A stretch of DNA of 64,000 bases from Verrucomicrobiota bacterium (GCA_003218375.1 QHNH01000021.1:32428-96427); one strand, 5' to 3'; shown: positions 8,324 through 16,846, counted from the stretch's first letter. Notes: a model not told the origin generated them from the letters alone. A program made the numbers and translations.

Positions 8324-9877
8324 CTATCCAGGCCGGATGATCTGGCGCAGTTGCTCGAGTGCGGCTTGCTCGGCTTTCGCGGCATCGTCGTAACCCCAGG
8401 CGACGATCTCCAACATCTGCGTGCCGACATCGCGCTTGCCGCGTTTGACGGCATCGAGGCGGCCGGACGCCGTCCAGTTTTCCTGGTCGAGCATCCCGGC
8501 TTCGGGTGGCGTGCCATCCCAATAGCAATAAAAGACGCGCAGCATTCGCCCGGCATTTTCGAAAACGTAGGAGCGCATCGGAAGCGGCACGCCGTTCACG
8601 GTCAGCAATTTATTTTGGACGCCGCCGCGCTGGGTCATGCCGCTCGCGGGAAGGCAAATGTCGGGCCGATGATTCTTAATGAAGAGCCCGGCGGTGCGGC
8701 CCGGGAGCCATTTGAAAAAATACATGCTCCAATTATGACCGTCGGCGACCCAATCGCCGCCGCCGCCTTCGTTGTAACGGAGAAGTCCCTGGGAAGCTTC
8801 GTCCACCGGCACTTCTTTCCAGTTCGTGGCCTGCGTTGGCCAGGCAATCGTCCATGGCGACAATTGCGCTGTGCGCAATTCGTGGACGCCATACCAAATC
8901 TGGGTGCCGGCTTCCGCGGCGAGCGTCACGACGAGCAGGATCGCGAGAACCAGACGCGGAATGCGGTAAGGAGCGGAAAGCTTTCTTGGTTCGAGCGCCG
9001 CCTTATCTTTTCGCGAAAGCAGCATGCTCAAGCCCCACAGGCCTAACAAACAGGTGGTCAGGATCGTGTAGCCCGCCGGGTCGTGCCAGTTCTTGATCGA
9101 TTGGAAGCCGTGCTCCGCGCCGAGATAAACGAGGAGGAAGGTGCGGATGAGATTACAGAAAAACGCGAGGAACGCGCCGGCCGCCACGAGGATCACGCGC
9201 CGCCCAAGCGCGAACCCGTAGAACTCGCCCAGGAAAAGTGAGACCATGAACGTGGCCTGCAACGAGCGAATCCCGGTGCACGCTTCGTCGATGCCGACAT
9301 AGCCGGAACCGACTTCGATGACGTTGCCCATCTGCACGGCCGGAATCCCGATCGCGGTCAGGAACTCGACGTTGATGAGCGCGTCGATCCGCATCAATCC
9401 CTGGATCACGATTTGCTCGAGGCTCGTCGGCCACGGCACCGCGACGAGAAAGAAAAGAATCGGGAACGCAAAGTGACGCAGCCAGCGGGCGCCGCCCGCG
9501 AGATAAATTCCGCCGGCTGAAATGGCCACCGCGCAAAGCGCCATCGCCCAGCTCAACAACCGCCAATCCGGATTCGCTTCCTGAATCAGCCGGACGGGAA
9601 CAAGCACCAACGCGCCGATAACAATCAGCGCCGCCCAAAAAACATTCGCTCGCGGCGCGGCCGGCGCCGGCGCGTTTTGCCAGCGTCGCCAGAAAATGTA
9701 GGCGGCCAGGACCGGGACCGCCCAGCCGTAACCGTACTGCGGATTGATTGACCACTCGAACCGGAGCCGCGAAATCACTTCGAGCCAGACCAGCGCGAAA
9801 ACGGTCACGGGAAACCACGCGATCGCGGGCGCTTGGTTCTCGATTTTCGGCGGAGGTGCCGTGGCGACAGCATTCAT
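8324..9877 (-). CDS. Exosortase with C-terminal EpsI-like domain
   Basis: This 517-residue multi-spanning membrane protein processes PEP-CTERM sorting signals. The exosortase catalytic triad is visible: Cys200 (DEACTGIRSL), Arg245 (CNLIRTF) and His265 (NWHDPAGY). About eight hydrophobic segments fill residues 20-300. Residues about 305-517 form an EpsI-like periplasmic domain (HRPDICLPASGM, FYCYWDG), so this is the fused exosortase/EpsI arrangement. The ATG at 9877 is chosen because the hydrophobic core starts soon after; the frame also stays open far upstream, but that part is antisense to the TPR gene. A candidate substrate is encoded at 23550-23978. It is divergent from the TPR gene. Confidence 0.93.
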   Translation of the reverse strand: MNAVATAPPPKIENQAPAIAWFPVTVFALVWLEVISRLRFEWSINPQYGYGWAVPVLAAYIFWRRWQNAPAPAAPRANVFWAALIVIGALVLVPVRLIQEANPDWRLLSWAMALCAVAISAGGIYLAGGARWLRHFAFPILFFLVAVPWPTSLEQIVIQGLMRIDALINVEFLTAIGIPAVQMGNVIEVGSGYVGIDEACTGIRSLQATFMVSLFLGEFYGFALGRRVILVAAGAFLAFFCNLIRTFLLVYLGAEHGFQSIKNWHDPAGYTILTTCLLGLWGLSMLLSRKDKAALEPRKLSAPYRIPRLVLAILLVVTLAAEAGTQIWYGVHELRTAQLSPWTIAWPTQATNWKEVPVDEASQGLLRYNEGGGGDWVADGHNWSMYFFKWLPGRTAGLFIKNHRPDICLPASGMTQRGGVQNKLLTVNGVPLPMRSYVFENAGRMLRVFYCYWDGTPPEAGMLDQENWTASGRLDAVKRGKRDVGTQMLEIVAWGYDDAAKAEQAALEQLRQIIRPG

Positions 9878-10030
9878 GCGTGGGTTCGGCGGGAATTGAG
9901 CAGGATACGAGCCGGAAGGGAAGCGGCGCCGGCGCTGGCTCGCGGGCTGCTCCCTGCCGAATGGTTCGTTCGCTTCATGGGCGCGGCGGTAGATTGACTT
10001 TGAAGCGGGACATAGAAGCTTCATCCCAAC

Positions 10031-11737
10031 TTGGAACATCCTCACAATAAAATCGAGCGCTCGATCCTGAAGGTCATCATGTGGACCATCGGGTTGATCC
10101 TGCTGTTCTCGATCGGCGGGGTGGTTGGTTACAAACAATTTCGCGCCTGGCAGCAGCGCCGTCTCATCGCGGAAGCCAACGCGCTCGTCACCCAGGGCGA
10201 TTACCGCCGCGCCAGCCTCGATGCCCGACGCCTGTTGCAGATCAACCCGGAAAGCGCCGAGGCCTGCCGGATCATGGCGCGACTTTCCGAAAAAGCGGGA
10301 TCGCGCGGTGCGCTCGATTGGCGCCGGCGAGTGATGGAGCTGGGTGTGGCCACGCCTAACGACTTGATTCTGCTGGCGCGCGCGGCGGTCCGTTTCGACG
10401 ATCGCGCGACCGCGGATGTCGCCATGAGCAAATTGCCGGAGAGCGCGAAGACCTCGGCGGAATATCACGCCCTCCTGGCGGACATCGCCTTCGTGCAACA
10501 CAACGGCGTCGAGATGGAGCGCCAGTTGAGCGAAGCCGCGCGCCTGGAGCCGGCGAACAAGGATTACACCATGCGGCTGGCGGCGTTGCGCCTCGGCGCG
10601 AACGACCCCGACATCCGCGCCAAAGGAAAACAAACGCTGTTGGAAATGCAGAATGATCCGGTCCTGCGCCGCGACGCCACGCGTTACCTGGCCGAGGATG
10701 CGCTGCGCCAGAAAACCACTTTGGCCGCGCTCGAACTGGCCCGGCAGCTGGATAGTTTTCCGAACAAGACCTTTAGCGATCGCATCCTTCTCCTCTCCGC
10801 GCTCGACGCCGCCATCGACAAAGGCTTCGCCGCTTTCCTCGAGGAAATGAAAACAGATTCCGCCGACGACCCGGAAAAGGCGGCCGCGCTCTTGACGTGG
10901 CTCAACATGCACAAACGAGCGACGGACGCGATCGCCTGGAGCGCGAAATTGCAGCCGGGCGTCATAGGCCAGAAGCTCGTCCAGATCGCGCTCTCCGATG
11001 CGTTCGTCGGCGCGAAGGACTGGACGGGGTTGCAGCGCCTCGTGAACTCCGGGAACTGGGGCACCGTCGATTTCCTCCGCAACGCGCTCCACGCCCGCGC
11101 CCTGCGCGAATTGGGGAATGAAGCCGATTTCGCCGCCCAGTGGAACGAAGCCCTGAAAAAAGTCGCGGCCGATCCGCGCCAGGTCCTGACCCTTGCCGAG
11201 ACGGTGGAGAAATGGGGCTGGCGCGCGGAAGCTATCGAGCTGCTCTGGGTTGCGGCGAAAGATCCGGTGAAGGGCGAGGACGCCTTGCGCGCGCTCTATG
11301 GCTACTTCGCGAAGAACGGTGACACCCAGAATCTTTATCGCGTTCTGCTCCATCAGCTCGAGTTGCACCCCGACGACCGCAACGTGCAGAATAATTTCGC
11401 GCAGCTCTCCTTGCTCGTGAATTTGAATGCCGACCGCGGCCAGAAACTCGCGCGCGAAGTTTACGAAAAGGAGCCGAAGAATCCCGCGTATGCTTCCACA
11501 TACGCGTTTGCGTTGCATGTCCAGGGCGACACGAAAAAAGCGCTGAAAGTTTTGGAGACGCTTACTCCCGGGGAGCTGCACAAGCCGGAGGTCGCGGCCT
11601 ACTACGGCATCATGCTCGCGGCGGCCGGCGATCAAACCCGGGCCGGTGAGTATCTCGATCTCGGCGAGAAAGCCACCCTGTTGCCCGAAGAAAAAGCGCT
11701 CATCGAAAAAGCGCGTCGCTCTCTGGCGCAACGCTGA
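10031..11737 (+). CDS. Membrane-anchored TPR-repeat protein
   Basis: The product is about 552-568 residues. A single N-terminal membrane helix (IMWTIGLILLFSIGGVVGY) is followed by tetratricopeptide-like helical repeats, clearest near residues 50-75 (ANALVTQGDYRRASLDARRL) and 440-560. Such proteins often scaffold exopolysaccharide or protein export, and sharing a divergent intergenic region with the exosortase suggests a role in the same surface system (inference). The start is uncertain: TTG at 10031 or ATG at 10079, the latter with AAGG six bases upstream. Confidence 0.75.
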   Translation: MEHPHNKIERSILKVIMWTIGLILLFSIGGVVGYKQFRAWQQRRLIAEANALVTQGDYRRASLDARRLLQINPESAEACRIMARLSEKAGSRGALDWRRRVMELGVATPNDLILLARAAVRFDDRATADVAMSKLPESAKTSAEYHALLADIAFVQHNGVEMERQLSEAARLEPANKDYTMRLAALRLGANDPDIRAKGKQTLLEMQNDPVLRRDATRYLAEDALRQKTTLAALELARQLDSFPNKTFSDRILLLSALDAAIDKGFAAFLEEMKTDSADDPEKAAALLTWLNMHKRATDAIAWSAKLQPGVIGQKLVQIALSDAFVGAKDWTGLQRLVNSGNWGTVDFLRNALHARALRELGNEADFAAQWNEALKKVAADPRQVLTLAETVEKWGWRAEAIELLWVAAKDPVKGEDALRALYGYFAKNGDTQNLYRVLLHQLELHPDDRNVQNNFAQLSLLVNLNADRGQKLAREVYEKEPKNPAYASTYAFALHVQGDTKKALKVLETLTPGELHKPEVAAYYGIMLAAAGDQTRAGEYLDLGEKATLLPEEKALIEKARRSLAQR

Positions 11738-11822
11738 TTCCTGGGCGAGATTACCGCCGGATTGGTCTCACAGGCCGATTCTTTATTAGACCGTTTCATC
11801 CCGGCTGCTGCCGGGTTCGTTT

Positions 11823-12692
11823 ATGAAACCAGGATTTTTCACTCACACCATCGCGGTCCTCGTTTCGTCCGTCACGGCGTTCTTCACCCACGCCGCGCCC
11901 GGCGCCGTGCCGCCTTCGAAAATCAAGCTGAGCAAGAAATCGAATGCGCCCAAGGACGACAGCTTGTTGAAGCTCGATCCGATCTCTTACTCGCCCGCAC
12001 CGAACAGCGCTCCGCCGTTCAACCAGGTGGCCGAGCGTTACCCGTGGAAAAAAGAAATCGTCACCACGGTTTTCTGGATTGGCGAGAAACCGAGCGCGAA
12101 CAATCCCGTGCCGAACCGCTCCAGCTCCTGGGACGCAAACTGGACCAGGAACTACGGCGGCTTCGACGATCCCGCGAAATCGCACCGGCACGATTTCATC
12201 CCGGCCAAGTTCACGCCGAAGCAGAACCCGTTTTATTGTGCGCTGCCTTATAACGACAAGTCGGCGAACGGCCACCGGCCCGAAGCGCCGCGGGTGGTGC
12301 CTTGGTTCAAGGAAGCGTATCAAGGCCCCGGCGTCTCCACTTGCAAAGGACGCTGGATCGCGATCCGGAAAGGGAACAAGGTCGCCTACGCCCAATGGGA
12401 AGACGCCGGCCCCTTCCGGACCGATCACTGGCAGTACGTCTTCGGCAACGAACGCCCGAAACCGAACCTGAACAAGGGCGCCGGCCTCGATGTTTCACCG
12501 GCGGTGCGCGATTTCCTCGGCATCAACGAGACCGACGTGACCGACTGGAAATTCGTCGACTTCAGCGAAGTCCCGCCCGGCCCCTGGTCGAAGCTCGGTG
12601 ACAACAACACCTTCGTCATCAACGCCAAGAAAGCCGAGAAGACCCTCGTCGAAGGCCCCAAGCCCGGCGGCACCGTCACCGTTCTGCCTTAG
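11823..12692 (+). CDS. Secreted protein of unknown function, possible double-psi-barrel fold
   Basis: The 289-residue product has a signal peptide (residues 1-25, cleaved near THAAPG). The central and C-terminal part is compact and aromatic-rich: CKGRWIAIRKGNKVAYAQW, EDAGPF and GLDVSPAVRDFLGI. The GPF/Asp plus LDVSPA...LG arrangement is reminiscent of double-psi beta-barrel (RlpA/expansin-like) proteins, but this is weak. It is preceded by a CCCGGCTGCTGCCGGG hairpin and is the last gene before cassette array A. Function is not assigned. Confidence 0.55.
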   Translation: MKPGFFTHTIAVLVSSVTAFFTHAAPGAVPPSKIKLSKKSNAPKDDSLLKLDPISYSPAPNSAPPFNQVAERYPWKKEIVTTVFWIGEKPSANNPVPNRSSSWDANWTRNYGGFDDPAKSHRHDFIPAKFTPKQNPFYCALPYNDKSANGHRPEAPRVVPWFKEAYQGPGVSTCKGRWIAIRKGNKVAYAQWEDAGPFRTDHWQYVFGNERPKPNLNKGAGLDVSPAVRDFLGINETDVTDWKFVDFSEVPPGPWSKLGDNNTFVINAKKAEKTLVEGPKPGGTVTVLP

Positions 12693-12726
12693 CGTGGTTC
12701 AAGTTCTCCCCCATGATTGCGCCCTT

Positions 12727-12796
12727 CTTCAACCGTGATAGATGGAAAAATCCCGCCTTTAAATGCGGAATTTTCCGGTCTACTTCTCGTTAGATC
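12727..12796 (+). other. Short attC-like element at the left end of cassette array A (A0)
   Basis: A hairpin (TAGATGGAAAAATCCCGC, loop CTTTAAAT, GCGGAATTTTCCGGTCTA) is followed by TTCTC and the core box GTTAGATC (12789-12796). A possible degenerate R'' box, CTTCAAC, is at 12727-12733. The same type of element, with the identical loop, opens array B at 55597-55652. The core box tail ATC is matched by the R'' box GATCTAAC at the end of the next cassette. Confidence 0.6.
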
Positions 12797-12797
12797 T

Positions 12798-13169
12798 ATG
12801 CGTGTGGCAGTCCTTCTCGCGTTGCTCACGTTGTCGGCGACAGCTGCTGCGTCCGATTCACCATTCGAGCCTCCGATCTCCAAAGCTGACACCGCCGAAA
12901 TCAAGCGTGTTCTAGGCGCCGTCACTCGGAAGCCGATTCTTCTTATCATGGCCGCCACCCGCGAGAAGCCCTTCGCCGGGGCCGTCATCCGATACGAATA
13001 TCTACTGAATGTAGAGACCGGCAAGCAGACGCCTGTACCGCAGTATCTTCGCCGCGATCTCGTCTACGTTTACATGCACTACACGGATCGATCGCATGTG
13101 GATGTTTACACCGTTCGCAAGGTGCGCGGTCGTTGGAAGGTCGAAGAGAAAAAAGATTGGTTCATATGA
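12798..13169 (+). CDS. Cassette gene: small secreted protein of unknown function
   Basis: The 123-residue product has a signal peptide (MRVAVLLALLTLSATAAA). The mature part is a small basic, beta-rich domain ending with WKVEEKKDWFI. I do not recognise the family. The ATG lies one base after the cassette boundary (GTTAGATC), which explains the absence of a normal leader. It is the only gene of the first cassette of array A. Confidence 0.7.
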   Translation: MRVAVLLALLTLSATAAASDSPFEPPISKADTAEIKRVLGAVTRKPILLIMAATREKPFAGAVIRYEYLLNVETGKQTPVPQYLRRDLVYVYMHYTDRSHVDVYTVRKVRGRWKVEEKKDWFI

Positions 13170-13175
13170 TTCAAA

Positions 13176-13300
13176 GATCTAACCATGCGATGGAGCGAAC
13201 GGCGGACCGCTGCGCGTTCACATTTGAGATGACTTCCAACCCTTCATTCCGAGCGACGCACGGTCTCGTCCGCCGTCGCTCATCTTATTCTCGTTAGGCC
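13176..13300 (+). other. attC-like recombination site A1
   Basis: R'' GATCTAAC (13176-13183) and R' GTTAGGCC (13293-13300) enclose long imperfect arms. GATGGAGCGAACGGCGGAC pairs with GTCCGCCGTCGCTCATC except for two unpaired bases (a G and an A), which match the extrahelical bases expected in attC. The R'' is the complement of the first bases of its own cassette (boundary at 12789), as expected for an integron cassette. Confidence 0.8.
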
Positions 13301-13309
13301 TACACCACT

Positions 13310-13504
13310 ATGAACGATGAAGATATACGAGAGGCTATTCGCCTGATAAACGAAGTCTTTGCAATGCTCGATATTCTCGCAGCACGTCGCACGGCGACAG
13401 ATGAGTTCCAGCACGCTGCGAGGCGCTTTTCTGAAATTCGCGCACAGCTCGCGGTGCTGTCAGCCCGCGGCAGCGCCAACACACGCTCAACTCCAGCCAT
13501 TTAG
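13310..13504 (+). CDS. Cassette gene: small helical protein of unknown function
   Basis: The 64-residue product is highly charged and mostly helical (DIREAIRLINEVFAMLDIL, then DEFQHAARRFSEIRAQLAVL), with two predicted helices and a disordered tail. There is no recognisable family. The ATG is ten bases after the cassette boundary. It is the first of two genes in cassette A2, six bases upstream of the next gene, suggesting co-translation. Confidence 0.55.
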   Translation: MNDEDIREAIRLINEVFAMLDILAARRTATDEFQHAARRFSEIRAQLAVLSARGSANTRSTPAI

Positions 13505-13510
13505 CCTCGC

Positions 13511-13978
13511 ATGAAACGATGTCTCATCACCGCTGTGGCTGGTCTTGCCGTTTTTGCGAGTTTCGCTCAGCCCGCCTTTGCCCAGGCGGCACAGACTGTG
13601 ATGCGGATGCTCAGCAAGGAAGTGGCACGCGCACTGTCAGATCGGAGCGAGTCAATCGATAAGGCCTTGGTCGACGCATCAGCGAAGATGAATGCCCATC
13701 TGCCGATGCAGCTGGACAAAGACACTCGTCTAGACACGACTCTTGCTGGGCCAGGAAACCGGCTGACGTATTCGTACACGCTCATAAACCTGTCGGCCGA
13801 GGACGGAGACGGAGACATCGTGAGTAGGGTAATGCGTCCGATTATTCTCAACGGCTACAAGACCGATCCGCAGTTTGCCGTGTTTCGCGAGCACCGAACA
13901 GAGATGCATCTTGTCTACCGCGATAAGGACGGCAAATTTGTTACTCGTATCATAATTTCACCGAACGATCTCCAATAG
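13511..13978 (+). CDS. Cassette gene: small secreted protein of unknown function
   Basis: The 155-residue product has a clear signal peptide (MKRCLITAVAGLAVFASFAQPAFA). The mature part starts with a helix containing MRMLSKEVARALSDRSE and continues as a small mixed domain with the segment RLTYSYTLINLS. It is not recognised. It is the second gene of cassette A2 and its TAG stop directly abuts the R'' box of the following attC-like site. Confidence 0.65.
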   Translation: MKRCLITAVAGLAVFASFAQPAFAQAAQTVMRMLSKEVARALSDRSESIDKALVDASAKMNAHLPMQLDKDTRLDTTLAGPGNRLTYSYTLINLSAEDGDGDIVSRVMRPIILNGYKTDPQFAVFREHRTEMHLVYRDKDGKFVTRIIISPNDLQ

Positions 13979-14172
13979 GCCTAACCATGCGATGGAGCGA
14001 ACGGCGGACCGCCGTACGCTCCACTTTTGAGATGACTTCCACACTTCGATTCCGAGCGACGCGCGTTGATTCGCATTGCCCAATGCTCACCCTGCGGGCT
14101 AGGGTCCATGTCGCGCCGCTTTCCGCGAGCTCCATTCTCGTCCGCCGTCGCTCATCTTATTCTCGTTAGGCG
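13978..14172 (+). other. attC-like recombination site A2
   Basis: R'' GGCCTAAC (13978-13985) and R' GTTAGGCG (14165-14172). The arms share the GATGGAGCGAACGGCGGAC / CGTCCGCCGTCGCTCATC pairing of A1, with a longer variable terminal region (195 bp in all). R'' complements all eight bases of the boundary that opens its cassette (GTTAGGCC at 13293). Confidence 0.82.
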
Positions 14173-14274
14173 TTAAGGAGCCAAGAGGGTCGGTCTTTAA
14201 ATCTCGGCATTCGCTGAAGATTTTTTCGAACTTCGGGCCGGCAAACGCCGTAGTATCTTAGTGAAGGGCTGATA

Positions 14275-14589
14275 TTTTCAAGCCAAGTCCCCGCCAAACC
14301 AAGCCGAGTCCCTCCAAGACCAAGCCAAAATGCCCCCAGAACAAGCCAGGAGTTTCCCGTTTCAGGCCAAGAGTGCGCCAGGTTCACTGAGTTCCGCGCC
14401 GTTCTGGGCAAGTCGCGGGCGAGTTGACCAGGTTTTGAGGCGAGTTGGCCAAGTCGCGACGCGCTTTGGCCAGGAAATCGGCGATCCCGGCCGAGCCGGG
14501 CGATTTTTCACCGAAATTTTAACGGTTCCGGGCAGGTTTTCGATCCTCCAAGCCAGGTTTGCTGATTTCCCGGCCAGAAAAATCAATCC
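14275..14589 (+). repeat. Degenerate tandem array with exact 21-bp period (about 15 units), array 1
   Basis: Consecutive 21-base units keep a core near bases 5-13 (AAGCCAAGT, AAGCCGAGT, GGCCAAGTC, GGCCAGGAA), while the rest diverges and no indels break the phase. On the plus strand one frame reads as heptapeptides of the form x-Q-A-K/R/E-S-x-x (FQAKSPP, NQAESLQ, DQAKMPP, EQARSFP, FQAKSAP), but it has no good start. The array ends 94 nt before the GTG of the next gene. The rest of 14173-14683 shows no gene I can support. Confidence 0.75.
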
Positions 14590-14683
14590 TCACCCGGCGA
14601 ACACCGCGCTCCCGCCCTCTTCCGCGGCTGCCCGAACCCCCCTTTAACCCGATGCAGTTAACCCCAAAGAAAGGCAGAACAAA

Positions 14684-15295
14684 GTGAAGCTAAAAACAGG
14701 CTATTCCGACTTGACCCCAACCGAGGGGGTGGACCTGGGCAACACGGTCAAACTTAATATGACCGGCAAACCAATTTGGAGCGGGCTCGCCTCGCTCCTT
14801 ACGCAGTTGCCTCTCGACATAGCGGCAGTGACCACAGCCATGTCCGCAACCGGACCGGGCGCGGCGGCGCAGTTAGCCGCGGCCGACGACGCGCTCTCGA
14901 TCACCCTCGGCAATCTCGCCGATGGCGCGAACAAGACCGCGAACGTGACCGATGCCGACCTCGCCGGCACCGGTTTCCCACAGGTAAAACAACGCGTCCA
15001 GCTGACCGAGCCGCCGCCGGCCCCGCAGAACCTGCGGTTGCGCCACGGGCAAATGCCCGGAAGCGTCGACGGCGCCGTCGATCCGATCCCGGGGGGCAAC
15101 ATCCGCAGTTACGAAGGCCAATGGGCGCTGGATGCCAACAGCGGTCCCTGGAGCGACACCCTCACGTTCCCTAACTCGCGTGCGTTGAGGTTCACCGATC
15201 TCGCCCGCGGGAAAGACACCTGGTTCCGGATCCGCGCCCGGAACACGATCGGCGCCGGCCCGTGGAGCGATCCGGCCACGATCATGGTGACGTAA
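14684..15295 (+). CDS. Protein with C-terminal fibronectin type III-like domain, unknown function
   Basis: The 203-residue product has an N-terminal part (MKLKTGYSDLTPTEGVDLGN) that is Ala/Thr-rich and helical. The C-terminal 90 residues look like a fibronectin type III domain (PPPAPQNLRLRHG, then YEGQWALDANSGPWSDTLTF, RIRARNTIGAGPWSDPATI). The GTG start has AAAGG about ten bases upstream. It follows a 21-bp-period array on the same strand, an arrangement seen twice more in this window. It sits within the span of cassette A3 but is unlike the other cassette genes and may be an insertion. Confidence 0.65.
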   Translation: MKLKTGYSDLTPTEGVDLGNTVKLNMTGKPIWSGLASLLTQLPLDIAAVTTAMSATGPGAAAQLAAADDALSITLGNLADGANKTANVTDADLAGTGFPQVKQRVQLTEPPPAPQNLRLRHGQMPGSVDGAVDPIPGGNIRSYEGQWALDANSGPWSDTLTFPNSRALRFTDLARGKDTWFRIRARNTIGAGPWSDPATIMVT

Positions 15296-15311
15296 TTTCT
15301 GTTCAGCAAAG

Positions 15312-15350
15312 CCCGGCGGCGCGCCGTCCCGCGCTGGAAGCGCCGCCGGG
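15312..15350. terminator. Strong GC hairpin, possible terminator
   Basis: Perfect 11-bp stem CCCGGCGGCGC/GCGCCGCCGGG with a 17-base loop, starting 16 bases after the stop of the FN3-like gene. There is no T-run, so termination is inferred from position only. The rest of 15351-15602 shows no gene I can support. Confidence 0.4.
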
Positions 15351-15602
15351 TGAGCTGGCCATTCCGGCTTGTGATTGCGAGGTGTCTGAGCCAGGATCAT
15401 GGGGATGTTTCCCCATTTGTCGTCTTTTCCAGCCGCTTCCCAGGAGCACAGCCGAAATAGGCGAAACTTCGTTTCGTCTAATTGTAGTTCGGCCGCAACA
15501 AACAGCTGGAGCGGATGGCTTGCTTTGCGGCTGAAAAAGTAGTGCAATCGGAGCCCGAGGGTAGGAGCCGGCCGTGAACGACCCACTTCCGGATTTCACG
15601 AT

Positions 15603-16295
15603 ATGAGTCTCATCTCCGTAATCAGCACACTCGTGTGCATGGTGATCTGCATGCGATGCGCAACTACCTTTCTCTTGCACAACGCGGCGCTTTTCACCGC
15701 GCTCGCACTATTTGCGCTTACCTGGGGGTTGGTGCTGACGTATTACACCTCAGCCACGCCAGCGCCGGAGTGGCTTTCGGCGTTTGGAGCCTTTCTCACT
15801 GTGTATTCCGCTGCCATAGTCGTTCGCAGCGTCAAGGGGACGAACGCGAAGGTGAGCGCCGTCGAGTGGTGCTCGTTATGGCTTCTCGGGTTGGTCATTA
15901 CAGGTCTGTCGGTTCCTTTCTTGCACATACCACCTGAGAGGACATCAGTTCTTGTAGCAACGTGTCTTTACGCCATCGGCGATATCGCCATCGCCTGGGC
16001 AATTTACCGAATCGCCCGCCGATGGGTCTTCTATTCAATCGTACCACTGTTTCTGCTCTACTTTGGATTCGAGATCCAGTACGCGTATCGCTACTGGACA
16101 CTCGGAGCGCACCAGGCAATGACACCGACGATGCCGTTGGCATTCGGCGTATGCAAGATTCTCGTGACAATTGGCTACGTGACTCCCGTTGTGGTGAGTG
16201 GACTGTCGTCTAGCGATAGCGAACTGAGGTGGTGGCAATTGATCCTCGTCTTCGCGGGATTCCCGCGGGAGACGGTGAAGCATGCGTCAGAGTAG
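15603..16295 (+). CDS. Cassette gene: multi-spanning membrane protein of unknown function
   Basis: The 230-residue product has about seven hydrophobic segments (for example LFTALALFALTWGLVLTYY near residues 30-48 and SLWLLGLVITGLSVPFL near 91-107). There are no catalytic motifs that I recognise. It lies just upstream of the attC-like site A3 and so is probably the original gene of that cassette. Confidence 0.6.
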   Translation: MSLISVISTLVCMVICMRCATTFLLHNAALFTALALFALTWGLVLTYYTSATPAPEWLSAFGAFLTVYSAAIVVRSVKGTNAKVSAVEWCSLWLLGLVITGLSVPFLHIPPERTSVLVATCLYAIGDIAIAWAIYRIARRWVFYSIVPLFLLYFGFEIQYAYRYWTLGAHQAMTPTMPLAFGVCKILVTIGYVTPVVVSGLSSSDSELRWWQLILVFAGFPRETVKHASE

Positions 16296-16352
16296 GGCCG
16301 GGCGGGCATGCGAAGGGGCGGATTTCCGTGGAGGACAATTTGCGTAGTGGCG

Positions 16353-16477
16353 CGCCGAACAATGCGATGGAGCGAACGGCGGACGGCTGTGCGTCCACAT
16401 TCGAGATGACTTCCACACTGCCACTCCGAGTCAAGCGCGGTCTCGTCCGCCGTCGCTCATCTTATCCTCGTTAGGCG
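16353..16477 (+). other. attC-like recombination site A3
   Basis: R'' CGCCGAAC (16353-16360) and R' GTTAGGCG (16470-16477) enclose the standard arms (GATGGAGCGAACGGCGGAC and CGTCCGCCGTCGCTCATC). R'' matches the complement of its cassette's opening bases (GTTAGGCG at 14165) with one mismatch. Confidence 0.8.
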
Positions 16478-16502
16478 TCATGCCGCCCCGCTGGCAACGA
16501 CC

Positions 16503-16835
16503 ATGAGTCCTTCAGTAACAGCCGTCGACACCGCAATCAATATAGCCGCCAACACGCTGACGGTGATTGTCTCAGCTATCGTGCTCTGGAGACTCGTCGT
16601 TCGCCTTCGCCGGAAGAGGCAGGGCCGAGCAGCGCGTCCAAAGCCGAGACCACGGTCAGGCGGTGGGATCGCTACGCTACGGAGGGCATTGGACAGCATT
16701 ATCGTCGCTTCGCTAGCGGCCCTCGGCGCTCTTAGTGCTCCCTCATCACGCGCACCTTGGATCGGTTACATCGTCATTCCGGTTGTGTTGTTCTTATATG
16801 TATGGATCATCGTCTCACGTGCCAATGACGCCTAA
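16503..16835 (+). CDS. Cassette gene: small membrane protein of unknown function
   Basis: The 110-residue product has three predicted membrane segments (AINIAANTLTVIVSAIVLW, then SIIVASLAALGALS, then WIGYIVIPVVLFLYVWIIV) and a strongly basic loop (RLRRKRQGRAARPKPRPR). It is not recognised. Its TAA stop is formed inside the R'' box of the next site (GCC TAA C), a pattern shared by other cassette genes here. Confidence 0.6.
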   Translation: MSPSVTAVDTAINIAANTLTVIVSAIVLWRLVVRLRRKRQGRAARPKPRPRSGGGIATLRRALDSIIVASLAALGALSAPSSRAPWIGYIVIPVVLFLYVWIIVSRANDA

Positions 16836-16846
16836 CCATGCGATGG
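16828..16846 (+). other. Truncated attC-like site A4 (right end of array A)
   Basis: ACGCCTAAC (16828-16836) complements all nine bases opening this cassette (GTTAGGCGT at 16470), followed by CATGCGATGG. The sequence then diverges completely, so the array is broken inside this site. From 16847 to 16982 no gene is visible. Confidence 0.7.

Noticed and set aside
10000..10030. TTGACT with TAGAAG as a sigma-70 promoter for the TPR gene
   Set aside because: The spacing is only about 13 bases, too short for a convincing -35/-10 pair.
9878..11731. Long minus-strand open frame continuing upstream of the exosortase (over 600 extra codons)
   Set aside because: It is antisense to the TPR gene, has Arg/Gly-rich composition typical of shadow frames in GC-rich DNA, and the exosortase has a good start at 9877.
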